DNA of 6,618 bases from an uncultured Prevotellaceae bacterium (GCA_900315105.1 OMXX01000163.1:1-6618), one strand, 5' to 3'. Shown: positions 1 through 6,521, counted from the first letter of the stretch. Notes: generated by a model from the sequence alone, not told the origin. A program made the numbers and translations.

Positions 1-171
1 CGTGCCGTTCTCCACGGTATAACGTACGTTCATGACGGAGAGTCCGTCGGTGCTGGCGAAGCGCACGGCGTACTCCTCACCCTGTGCCACACGCACTTGG
101 GCGGGCACGTTCACCTGTACCTTGTCGAAACGCTCCGTTTCAACGGCCTTGCTCTTGGCGTTGGCACTCAT
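1..171 (-). CDS. DUF2807 (head GIN domain) protein, N-terminal fragment, runs off left edge
   Basis: Reading the minus strand from the ATG at 171-169 gives 57 uninterrupted codons to the window edge. The text after an AxA-like stretch (SANAKSKA) reads ETERFDKVQVNVPAQV and then GEEYAVRF, the usual opening of the DUF2807 beta-helix domain of exported Bacteroidetes proteins. The residues just upstream of the ATG (RIAT) still look like the end of a signal peptide, but a TAG at 195-193 closes the frame and no hydrophobic core can be found. The gene therefore seems to have lost its true start and most of its export signal. GC is about 60%, well above the rest of the window. If translated from this ATG it would probably stay in the cytoplasm. 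The family call is good; whether the gene is functional is doubtful. Confidence 0.6.
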   Translation of the reverse strand, partial: MSANAKSKAVETERFDKVQVNVPAQVRVAQGEEYAVRFASTDGLSVMNVRYTVENGT

Positions 172-181
172 GGTGGCAATC

Positions 182-346
182 CTTAAGACTGTCTATTGTC
201 ATGCCCCACAAGTTCCGACAGCAGGCTACGATTTGTTTGGTAGCGTAAGTTTAAGTGGTGCTACACTCTATGTCCCCTCAAATTCGGTAAATAAATATAG
301 AACTGCAGACCAATGGAGTAAATTTGGGAAGATTTTGGGAATGTGA
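182..346 (+). pseudogene. C-terminal remnant of a BspA-like leucine-rich-repeat surface protein
   Basis: About 54 codons ending at a TGA (344-346) carry the typical tail of Bacteroidetes BspA-like (LRR_5) proteins: LKTVYCHAPQVP, then ATLYVPSNSVNKY, then DQWSKFGKI. In full-length relatives this segment closes a long array of leucine-rich repeats on a secreted cell-surface protein. Here nothing upstream belongs to it: the same frame stays open to 32 only because it crosses the antisense of the neighbouring DUF2807 gene, so an apparent 104-codon ORF beginning at 32 is an artefact of the junction. No start codon suits the remnant alone. I regard it as debris left by recombination or insertion. 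Confidence 0.7.
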
Positions 347-659
347 TTACCATTAGCAATAAGTAAAGTCAGAGAGTGTTAATATAATGTTTAACCTGTA
401 AGTATTTAAGAAAAATGAGTATTCTTGTAATGATTGGTTTTATAGGTTGTGTTCTTACAGGCCAGTTTAGGCATTATAAATAGTTGTCCTAATGTAATAG
501 TTATTCTTTTAATCAAGGATTATTGAATATTTAATTGGCAACTGAACATAATTGGTTGCTAACTTTATTTGTTTTTATAGAAACATTTTCGATTTCATAA
601 AAAATTTGTAAATTTGGCACAAAAATGTAAGAAATATAGTTATGCGTTAGAGTATTTCT
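347..659. other. AT-rich intergenic region upstream of the operon
   Basis: About 310 bases with no convincing ORF on either strand, no tRNA-like fold and no clear terminator for the BspA remnant. The base composition is strongly A/T. The only structured parts I see are a tandem 8-nt duplication at 602-617 (AAATTTGT then AAATTTGG) and the promoter candidate that uses its second copy. A weaker alternative promoter is TTGG at 535-538, a 21-nt gap and TAACTTTA at 560-567. Confidence 0.6.
613..644 (+). promoter_or_regulatory. Candidate Bacteroidetes-type promoter of the four-gene operon
   Basis: TTTG at 613-616, a 20-nt spacer, and TAGTTATG at 637-644 match the Bacteroidetes primary sigma consensus (TTTG, 19-21 nt, TAnnTTTG) with one mismatch in the -7 element. 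Transcription would start around 649-652, leaving a leader of only about 10 nt before the ATG at 660. No Shine-Dalgarno is visible, which is usual in this phylum. The position immediately before the first gene supports the call; no other operon gene has room for its own promoter. Confidence 0.5.
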
Positions 660-2543
660 ATGGAACAACGACGAGAAAATTCTTTTCTTATTAAGGCCAT
701 ATCTGCAGTAATTCTATTGACGTTTTGTTTTGCAGCTGCAGTTTTTCAGTCTGTGGTTATATTAGTTGTGGGACTTGCTGTCTTTCTCTTTATACTCTAT
801 CATTATGTAAATAGAACACCCCAGGAATTTGTCGAAGACACGACACACAAAACATCTACAATAGATGATAAGACTCAAGATATCCCAGAATCTACACAGG
901 TAGCATCATCAGATATGAAAAAGCCTGTTGCTACTCCTAGAGTAAAGGAGGCTCCATATTCAAACTCTATTGCATTAAATGAAGTTCCTATACAGAAACC
1001 GATAGCTCAAGAATGTGAACCCTTAGAGCCCTACGACCCCAAGCTTGACCTTTCCAACTATCATTATCCTACTATCGACCTGCTTATCCATCACGAGACG
1101 GGGAATGTGGACGTCGACATGGAGGAGTTACAGATGAACAAGGACCGTATCATCCGCGTTTTACAGGATTTTGGAATAAGGATTTCTATGATAAGGAGCA
1201 CTGTTGGTCCTACCGTTACTCTTTATGAAATAACACCAGCCCCTGGTGTATCTTTTGCTAAAATTAAACTTTTGGAAGATGATATTGCTCTCAACCTGTG
1301 TGCATTAGATATTCGCATAATTGCTCCAATGCCTGGTAGAGGTACTGTCGGCATAGAAATGCCCAACGCTAAACGACAGTTGGTTTTTATGGAGAGTATT
1401 TTTGGTTCGCGCAAGTTTCAAGAAAGCACATATGAATTACCCATTGCGCTGGGTAAGACCATTACAAACGAGGTGTTTATGGTGGACTTGGCAAAGATGC
1501 CGCATATATTGATATCTGGCGCAACGGGTCAAGGAAAGAGTATTGGTCTTCATTGTATCATTACCTCACTTCTCTACAAGAAACATCCTTCTGAGTTAAA
1601 ACTCGTTTTAATTGATCCCAAGAGAGTAGAACTGTCTGTTTACGCTCCCATTGTTAATCACTTTTTAGCGCAAGTAGAAGGTACAGAATACGACGAAGAA
1701 CCCATCATCACTGATACCCAAAAAGTTCTAAGAACATTGAGGAGTCTATTGTTAGAGATGGATAATCGTTATCTGCTACTCAAATATGCAGCAGTTCGAA
1801 CCATTAAGGAATATAACGAGAAATTTAAAGCTCGCAAATTATTCCCATCAGAGGGGCATCGTTTCTTGCCTCATATTGTTGTAGTAATTGACGAATACGG
1901 CGACCTCATCATGACAGCAGGTAAAGAAGTAGAATTGCCAATTTGTCGCCTCGCGCAACTCGCAAGAGCCGTTGGCATTCATCTCGTTATTGCTACACAA
2001 CGTCCAACGGTCGATATCATCACAGGTAACATCAAAGTCAATTTCCCGGCGCGTATGGCTTTTAGGGTTTCTCAGATGGTGGATTCACTCACCATCCTTG
2101 ATCGACCTGGTGCCAACCACTTAACAGGACAGGGTGATATGCTTTTCCTTACTGGCACAGATCCTGTTCGTGTGCAGTGTGCCTTTGTTGACTATCCCGA
2201 GGTGGAACGCATTGTACGTTATATTTCCTATCAACCAGGCTACAGTAGGCCTTATCCACTTCCTGATGTTTATATGGATGAAGACGATGGCGAAGGCCCT
2301 GATGTGGACATTGCCCATCTTGACCCGATGTTTGAGGACGTGGCTCGACTGGTAGTACAGATGCAACTTGGCTCCACGAGTTTTATACAACGCAAGTTTG
2401 CCATCGGTTACAATCGTGCTGGGCGTTTGATGGATCAACTCGAAGTGGCAGGCATTGTCGGTCCTGCTCGCGGAAGTAAACCGCGTGATGTGTTAATTAA
2501 GGATGAGATGAGGCTTAATAATCTTATGAATTCTTTAAGATAG
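660..2543 (+). CDS. Accessory FtsK/SpoIIIE-type DNA translocase, membrane-anchored
   Basis: A 627-residue hexameric DNA pump of the FtsK/SpoIIIE family. Residues 10-30 and 31-50 are two hydrophobic segments, fewer than the usual four of housekeeping FtsK. A polar linker (51-120) follows, then the alpha domain (about 125-255, with SNYHYPTIDLL) and the beta RecA-like motor with Walker A GATGQGKS (287-294) and Walker B VVVIDEYGD (407-415; D411, E412). The stretch QLARAVGIHLVIATQRPT and the C-terminal winged-helix gamma domain (about 555-620, IQRKFAIGYNRAGRLMDQLE) are well kept. In housekeeping FtsK the gamma domain reads KOPS orientation sites. The normally conserved DSRTILD reads DSLTILD here (L477), and IKANFPAR reads IKVNFPAR. 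ATG at 660 is the first start after an in-frame TAG at 648-650. It is first in the operon. Its composition is mosaic: AT-rich N-terminus, about 50% GC over 1021-1160. Most likely a diverged copy of chromosomal ftsK recruited to an accessory cassette rather than the cell-division gene. Confidence 0.9.
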   Translation: MEQRRENSFLIKAISAVILLTFCFAAAVFQSVVILVVGLAVFLFILYHYVNRTPQEFVEDTTHKTSTIDDKTQDIPESTQVASSDMKKPVATPRVKEAPYSNSIALNEVPIQKPIAQECEPLEPYDPKLDLSNYHYPTIDLLIHHETGNVDVDMEELQMNKDRIIRVLQDFGIRISMIRSTVGPTVTLYEITPAPGVSFAKIKLLEDDIALNLCALDIRIIAPMPGRGTVGIEMPNAKRQLVFMESIFGSRKFQESTYELPIALGKTITNEVFMVDLAKMPHILISGATGQGKSIGLHCIITSLLYKKHPSELKLVLIDPKRVELSVYAPIVNHFLAQVEGTEYDEEPIITDTQKVLRTLRSLLLEMDNRYLLLKYAAVRTIKEYNEKFKARKLFPSEGHRFLPHIVVVIDEYGDLIMTAGKEVELPICRLAQLARAVGIHLVIATQRPTVDIITGNIKVNFPARMAFRVSQMVDSLTILDRPGANHLTGQGDMLFLTGTDPVRVQCAFVDYPEVERIVRYISYQPGYSRPYPLPDVYMDEDDGEGPDVDIAHLDPMFEDVARLVVQMQLGSTSFIQRKFAIGYNRAGRLMDQLEVAGIVGPARGSKPRDVLIKDEMRLNNLMNSLR

Positions 2544-2552
2544 TAAGTTGTA

Positions 2553-3368
2553 ATGGATGTAAAATCAAATAACCTGTCATTTAAAACAATGATGGTATTT
2601 GCGACAGAGATGATTAATCTTCTAAAAGTTAAATTCCCTCATAGTTCTATTGATGATTGGCAAGGTTATCTTGTACTGCGATTATCACTGATGTTGCAGA
2701 CTTATGGAACTTTTAGTAAAGTACTATTGGAGGATAAAGATTACATCACTTCAAATACTATTTTAAGAATGATAGTAGACAATTTGGCTATCACAAAATT
2801 CATTTACGTTGATCACGATGGAGAGATGAGGTTACTGAGGCATTATTTATTCTTATTAGATGGCTCGCTGACATATCTCAAGATTACGGATTCAATGAAA
2901 AGTAATGTTTTAATAATTGAAGAAAGGGAAAGATGTAAACGAGAAGTGCAGCACACTAAAGAACAAATCATGAAGCTGTCTATCTATGAAATACAGCATT
3001 TATATATTGATATGCTATTAAGTAAAGGAAATTGGAAATTTAAGGATTTTTCGAATACTGGAAAATATTCTTATCAGGATTTATATAAGACATTTGGAAT
3101 TGCACCTAACATCGTAGCATATTTTATGTACATATCTCAATTTGCGCATGGATTGAGTTTGTCTAGTCTAGGAACTGTTGCTTCTATTCAAAATGTTCCT
3201 TTTCTGTTAGAAGTTAGAGATATGCTATTAGGATTGCAGATAATATATATATATAGATTATTCTCTAAATATATTTGTAATGGTGAGCTTTTAGAGTCTC
3301 TAAGCACAAAATTAAGTCGCAATGAATTGGATCGTTTTTTTGAGTTAGCAACAAATAGTAATAAATAA
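2553..3368 (+). CDS. Helical protein of unknown function, DUF5677-like pattern
   Basis: A 271-residue, almost entirely alpha-helical protein. I do not recognise it with certainty. The arrangement resembles DUF5677-type proteins: an Arg-containing helix ILRMIVDNLAITKFIY (70-85), a helix with RLLRHYLFLLDG (93-104), a charged, possibly coiled-coil stretch (about 118-142), and near the C-terminus YISQFAHGLSLSSL (193-206) with a conserved-looking His-Gly pair. The helix around 220-240 is hydrophobic but contains charges, so I would not call it transmembrane. No signal peptide is seen. The ATG lies 9 nt after the stop of the FtsK-like gene without a Shine-Dalgarno, so it is surely co-transcribed. 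The gene is AT-rich and free of GC-rich patches. A role as adaptor or regulator of the motor is inference only; a distant HEPN-like fold is possible but no RxxxxH motif is visible. Confidence 0.75.
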   Translation: MDVKSNNLSFKTMMVFATEMINLLKVKFPHSSIDDWQGYLVLRLSLMLQTYGTFSKVLLEDKDYITSNTILRMIVDNLAITKFIYVDHDGEMRLLRHYLFLLDGSLTYLKITDSMKSNVLIIEERERCKREVQHTKEQIMKLSIYEIQHLYIDMLLSKGNWKFKDFSNTGKYSYQDLYKTFGIAPNIVAYFMYISQFAHGLSLSSLGTVASIQNVPFLLEVRDMLLGLQIIYIYRLFSKYICNGELLESLSTKLSRNELDRFFELATNSNK

Positions 3369-3378
3369 AGCAATTAAT

Positions 3379-4095
3379 ATGGAACTGTTAAAAGACAAAT
3401 TATTTAATGGAATTTCTTTTGAAATAATAAAAGAAGAGATAAAAGAAATATGCCATGAGGAAACGTTAGTATTGACAATGCGTGTTACCAATTATAACGA
3501 TAAGAAGAAGAAACTCGCGCATAGTTTAAATTATATATCTGTTGGACAAGGAATGAAGAAAGGTTCTGTCTTAACCTTAGACTTCGGAGTTTATGGAACC
3601 TTCCTTCAGTCTAATGCATTCGTGGACTTGGATATCCATTTTGATGGTATAACAATAATTGAAGATGGTGATAGGATTGAGTTTGAAGTTAACGATGGTA
3701 AACTTGCTACTCTCCTGTTGTTGAGACAAAATGGCCAGTGGTTTATTGTGGAAGACAGAGACAGAAGTATTTACAAAAGAAACTTGAAAAGTAAAATCGA
3801 ACATTTTGAGGCTATTGAAGAGCAATTTGGTATTACTCTTCAAAACTTCTCGGTTAAGGTAGAGGACGAAAATTCTCTGGACTTGTTTTGTGAAGTTGTT
3901 GCTTTAAACGGTAAGGTTGACAATGGGTCATTTACCATTGAAACTGCTATATATGATTCGGATAATGATATCGTATATCATACAAGCTTGCACTCCAGCG
4001 ATTTTAAAGGTTTTGAAGTCTATCATTTTGGGACTATACGGCTTGATATTACGGTTGACGAGATAAGTAAAATTAGAATCTACCCGATACAATGA
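3379..4095 (+). CDS. Beta-rich protein of unknown function, probably two beta-sandwich domains
   Basis: A 238-residue protein that I do not recognise. Predicted by eye, residues 15-128 alternate short strands (TLVLTMRVTNYN, GSVLTLDFGVYG, AFVDLDIHFDG, DRIEFEVND, WFIVED), as in an Ig-like or DUF4352-like sandwich. A charged helix follows (about 133-148). A second beta unit (150-238) contains FSVKVED, DLFCEVVALNG, FTIETAIYDSDNDIVYHT, GFEVYHFGTI and the ending SKIRIYP. No signal peptide, membrane segment or catalytic motif is seen, so it is probably a cytoplasmic binding or scaffold protein. It starts 10 nt after the upstream stop in an A-rich leader. Its stop overlaps the next ATG as ATGA, which implies translational coupling and perhaps a direct partnership with the GHKL ATPase that follows. 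Confidence 0.75.
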   Translation: MELLKDKLFNGISFEIIKEEIKEICHEETLVLTMRVTNYNDKKKKLAHSLNYISVGQGMKKGSVLTLDFGVYGTFLQSNAFVDLDIHFDGITIIEDGDRIEFEVNDGKLATLLLLRQNGQWFIVEDRDRSIYKRNLKSKIEHFEAIEEQFGITLQNFSVKVEDENSLDLFCEVVALNGKVDNGSFTIETAIYDSDNDIVYHTSLHSSDFKGFEVYHFGTIRLDITVDEISKIRIYPIQ

Positions 4096-6140
4096 ATAAA
4101 GACTTGTCAGCATTAAGGGAGTCTCTGATTGCAGAAGCAAAGAGTTCTCCTATGCTTTTGTCAGATTTGGCAGGATTGGAGGCATACGTTTCTGAAAGTT
4201 ATAACTGTCGTTCTTTTATTGAGTTGTTACAAAATGCGGATGACGCAAAAGCAACAAGGTTTTATGTTAAACGTTCTGGCGAATACCTGTTCGTGGCCAA
4301 TAATGGTCGTCCATTTGATATCAAGGACTTAGAAAGTCTTTGTCGGAGTGCTTCGTCGAATAAAGTTAGGGGAACAACGATTGGATATCGAGGTATTGGA
4401 TTTAAGTCCGTAGTTAGTTTTGCAAAAGAAGTACACTTAATAAGCGGAGATTTTGAAATAACTTTTTCAAAAGAATTGTCGAGTCAAATTGTTCCTCAAG
4501 CACCTAAGGTTCCTTTGATCAGAATTCCGCATGAGTTGGATAAATCCTTGAGGAGTGGGTTGTCTAATGAAATTAAGGAATTACAGAATGAGGGTTTTCA
4601 GACGATTTTCATTTTCTCTGGAGTCTTGGCTAATCAGATTGATGAAGAATATACATCATTTGCAGATACAACATTGTTATTCCTAAAAAGCATCCAGGCC
4701 ATAAAAATTGATCTTAAAAAAAGAATTACAGCAAGCATTGCTGTAGTTGACGAGAACAAGCAAGGACGTTTTTTAAAAGTTTCTACAACAGAATCTATCT
4801 CTAATTGGTTTGTATGTTCAGACGCAAATTGTAGTATTGCGTTCTCTGTAGATAAAGGAAATGTTTCGAGATTACCTAAAGCTGATGCAATTATTCACGC
4901 TTTTCTCCCGACAGAAGATAGTTGTGGGCTGGGAGTCGTCGTAAATGGAGATTTTAGCACTGATCCATCCCGCAGACATTTGATTATGGATGATACGACA
5001 ATAAATGTCATCTCTAAACTTTCTAATCTTTATGCGTCTTTGTTGAAGTATGCATTAGCCAATAATGATAAAGGCATTGTTGATGCATTGATGCCATATT
5101 TTGACTTAAGACTAATTCAGTTGATGAAGCAATCTTTTGAGAAAGAATTTGCCAAGAACATCAAGGATGCTTTTGGTAAAGAGTTTTCAAACATAAAGTT
5201 GCCTCCTTCATGGTTGAATTCTGATGATTTTGCCAAAATTATGGCGGCTTCAAATTTGCCATATATTGCTCCGGAATGCAGCGATGTTCCCGGACTAAAT
5301 GATTTTTTGAAATATTTGGGAAATAAACCGGAAGTGGTCGAATCTCTCATTAATAAAGCAAGTCAGGCAGAAGTCTCTGTGTTGGGTTATGCTCAAATTG
5401 TCGCTGCAGGCATAAAAGAAGTCTTGATGAATCATAGGTTGAATTCTTTGACTACAACAGAATTAGTTATGTCGGAAGGCAGATTGTGCTCGCTCAAGGA
5501 AATAAACGCCAATGGACAGGAAATAGACGAGAGTTACGTACAATTGTTGTCAGATAATGGAGTCTCTGAAAATGATGTTAGTGTGTTTTTGAAAAAGGCA
5601 GGACTGACCAACATAAATGAATCGCAATTTTCGGACGAAGATTCATATAGTTGTACGGATGATGACGATGATGAGTTTGATAATGAGGCTGAAGGAGCGT
5701 CAAGTGTGGCTCAATGGTATAACAATGCTTCTGCGTCTTCTAATAGTACAGTAAATAATGACGGAGTTCAGAAATGGAGAAGTGCCGAAGAAAATACGTT
5801 GGCGGCATTGAACGCAAATGGATTCCGTCTCAAAGATGTTAGTAAACAAAATCTTGGATTTGATTTAGAAGGAAGCGATCCTAACGGAAATAGTATATAT
5901 ATAGAAGTTAAATCCATTGACTATGTCGGACAGAAATTTCGGATGACAAATAATGAATTCGCTGCAGCACAATACAAACCGAGTAATTACTACCTGGCTT
6001 TAGTATATCAAAGCAAAGACTCGTTTGAAATAAGTTTGATTAAAGATCCGGTTAATCGACTGAATCTAACCAGACAAGTTGTGCAATGGGTTTGGGAGTG
6101 TGAAGAGTATGACTATAAGCCGATGAAATTCAAGATATAA
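4092..6140 (+). CDS. Sacsin/NO VEIN-type GHKL ATPase fused to a C-terminal DUF3883 nuclease-like domain
   Basis: A 682-residue two-module protein. The N-terminus is a Bergerat-fold ATPase: N-box FIELLQNADDA (42-52; E44 catalytic base, N48 metal ligand), G1 box VANNGRPF (68-75) and G2 lid TIGYRGIGFKSV (96-107). The usual adenine-binding Asp of DxG is Asn (N70), which I recall also occurring in sacsin/NO VEIN-like ATPases. GVVVNGDFSTDPSRRHL (281-297) resembles the transducer segment of this family. The middle (about 300-510) is helical and unassigned. A Ser/Asp/Glu-rich linker (511-557) leads to a DUF3883 domain (about 560-660) with E567, GFDLEG (D591) and IEVKS (E605, K607), the PD-(D/E)XK pattern, then TNNEFAAAQ and YYLALVY. 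Cytoplasmic; no membrane segment. It is last in the operon, coupled to the previous gene by a 4-nt overlap. ATPase plus DUF3883 is typical of prokaryotic defence proteins; the exact substrate is unknown. Confidence 0.88.
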   Translation: MNKDLSALRESLIAEAKSSPMLLSDLAGLEAYVSESYNCRSFIELLQNADDAKATRFYVKRSGEYLFVANNGRPFDIKDLESLCRSASSNKVRGTTIGYRGIGFKSVVSFAKEVHLISGDFEITFSKELSSQIVPQAPKVPLIRIPHELDKSLRSGLSNEIKELQNEGFQTIFIFSGVLANQIDEEYTSFADTTLLFLKSIQAIKIDLKKRITASIAVVDENKQGRFLKVSTTESISNWFVCSDANCSIAFSVDKGNVSRLPKADAIIHAFLPTEDSCGLGVVVNGDFSTDPSRRHLIMDDTTINVISKLSNLYASLLKYALANNDKGIVDALMPYFDLRLIQLMKQSFEKEFAKNIKDAFGKEFSNIKLPPSWLNSDDFAKIMAASNLPYIAPECSDVPGLNDFLKYLGNKPEVVESLINKASQAEVSVLGYAQIVAAGIKEVLMNHRLNSLTTTELVMSEGRLCSLKEINANGQEIDESYVQLLSDNGVSENDVSVFLKKAGLTNINESQFSDEDSYSCTDDDDDEFDNEAEGASSVAQWYNNASASSNSTVNNDGVQKWRSAEENTLAALNANGFRLKDVSKQNLGFDLEGSDPNGNSIYIEVKSIDYVGQKFRMTNNEFAAAQYKPSNYYLALVYQSKDSFEISLIKDPVNRLNLTRQVVQWVWECEEYDYKPMKFKI

Positions 6141-6179
6141 TTATTGTTTTAATTTGAAAAAATATCTAGTGTTATATCG

Positions 6180-6214
6180 GCGCCTGCAGACATAAACTGC
6201 GGGCGCTTTTTCTT
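6180..6214 (+). terminator. Intrinsic terminator of the operon
   Basis: A 10-bp stem, GCGCCTGCAG (6180-6189) with CTGCGGGCGC (6197-6206), contains one G-T wobble (6185/6201) and a 7-nt loop ACATAAA. It is followed directly by TTTTTCTT (6207-6214). It lies 39 nt after the stop of the GHKL ATPase gene, as expected for a Rho-independent end to the four-gene transcript. Confidence 0.88.
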
Positions 6215-6288
6215 GCGATTCCTCGGAATATTTTTTTTGAAATTTTCCACATCAGCCTACATGCCTACACGATTTTGGTGTTAAGCGG

Positions 6289-6456
6289 ATGATACAGAGC
6301 GAAATATCTATGCCGCAAGCATACACAAAGCCTACACAAAGCCTACACAAAGCCTACACTAATCCTACACAAAAATGGGGCAAGACACTCCTCAGACTGT
6401 TCTCAGACTGTTCTCAGAGGGTTCTCAAAGGCTTAGATTTGATGGCTGATGTCTGA
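6289..6456 (+). CDS. Possible small ORF (55 codons) reading through the repeats, probably not a gene
   Basis: ATG at 6289 (second ATG at 6310) to TGA at 6454-6456 stays open across both 11-nt arrays. Because 11 is not a multiple of 3, each array is read in all three frames, giving phrases such as AYTKPTQSLHKAYTNPTQ and then KTLLRLFSDCSQRVLKGL. No ribosome binding site, family motif or promoter supports it. An array lacking stops in one frame can give such an ORF by chance, so I list it only as a candidate. Confidence 0.15.
   Translation: MIQSEISMPQAYTKPTQSLHKAYTNPTQKWGKTLLRLFSDCSQRVLKGLDLMADV
6320..6374 (+). repeat. 11-nt tandem repeat array A, five units (CCTACACAAAG)
   Basis: Five head-to-tail units at 6320-6330, 6331-6341, 6342-6352, 6353-6363 and 6364-6374. 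The second and third are identical (CCTACACAAAG); the first has one difference (CATACACAAAG), the fourth ends CTAAT and the fifth ends AAAA. The period is close to one DNA helical turn. Confidence 0.9.
6389..6432 (+). repeat. 11-nt tandem repeat array B, four units (TTCTCAGACTG)
   Basis: Four units at 6389-6399 (TCCTCAGACTG), 6400-6410 (TTCTCAGACTG), 6411-6421 (TTCTCAGAGGG) and 6422-6432 (TTCTCAAAGGC), decaying from left to right. It begins 14 nt after array A and has the same 11-nt period but an unrelated unit. Confidence 0.88.
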
Positions 6457-6480
6457 TGGCTGAAGTCTGACGGGTGAGGG
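6441..6480 (+). repeat. 14-nt tandem repeat, two units plus a degenerate third
   Basis: GATGGCTGATGTCT (6441-6454) is followed by GATGGCTGAAGTCT (6455-6468) with one mismatch, and then a decayed GACGGGTGAGGG (6469-6480). Confidence 0.75.
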
Positions 6481-6521
6481 AAGAGAAGGCTTTGGAGAGA
6501 GTTGTAAACGATGGGCCGCTT

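Noticed and set aside
32..181. N-terminal half of the plus-strand 104-codon ORF (32-346)
   Set aside because: This part is the antisense of the DUF2807 gene fragment, which reads as a good protein on the minus strand. Only the part after about 182 resembles a real protein.
2121..2438. Minus-strand ORF of 105 codons inside the FtsK-like gene
   Set aside because: It lies opposite the conserved motor and gamma-domain coding sequence and has no recognisable motif; a shadow frame.
2829..2843. HEPN RNase motif (R-x4-6-H) in the helical 271-residue protein, around RLLRH
   Set aside because: The Arg to His spacing does not fit, and no polar residue pattern typical of active HEPN domains is seen.
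3238..3256. AT dinucleotide run as a possible regulatory or recombination site
   Set aside because: It is inside the coding frame of the helical protein and encodes an ordinary hydrophobic helix (IIYIYRL).
6218..6238. Second terminator (ATTC/GAAT hairpin before a T8 run)
   Set aside because: Only a 4-bp A/T-rich stem with a 4-nt loop; too weak to support next to the strong hairpin at 6180-6214.
6320..6432. CRISPR array
   Set aside because: The units are 11 nt, head to tail, with no spacers and no cas genes nearby.
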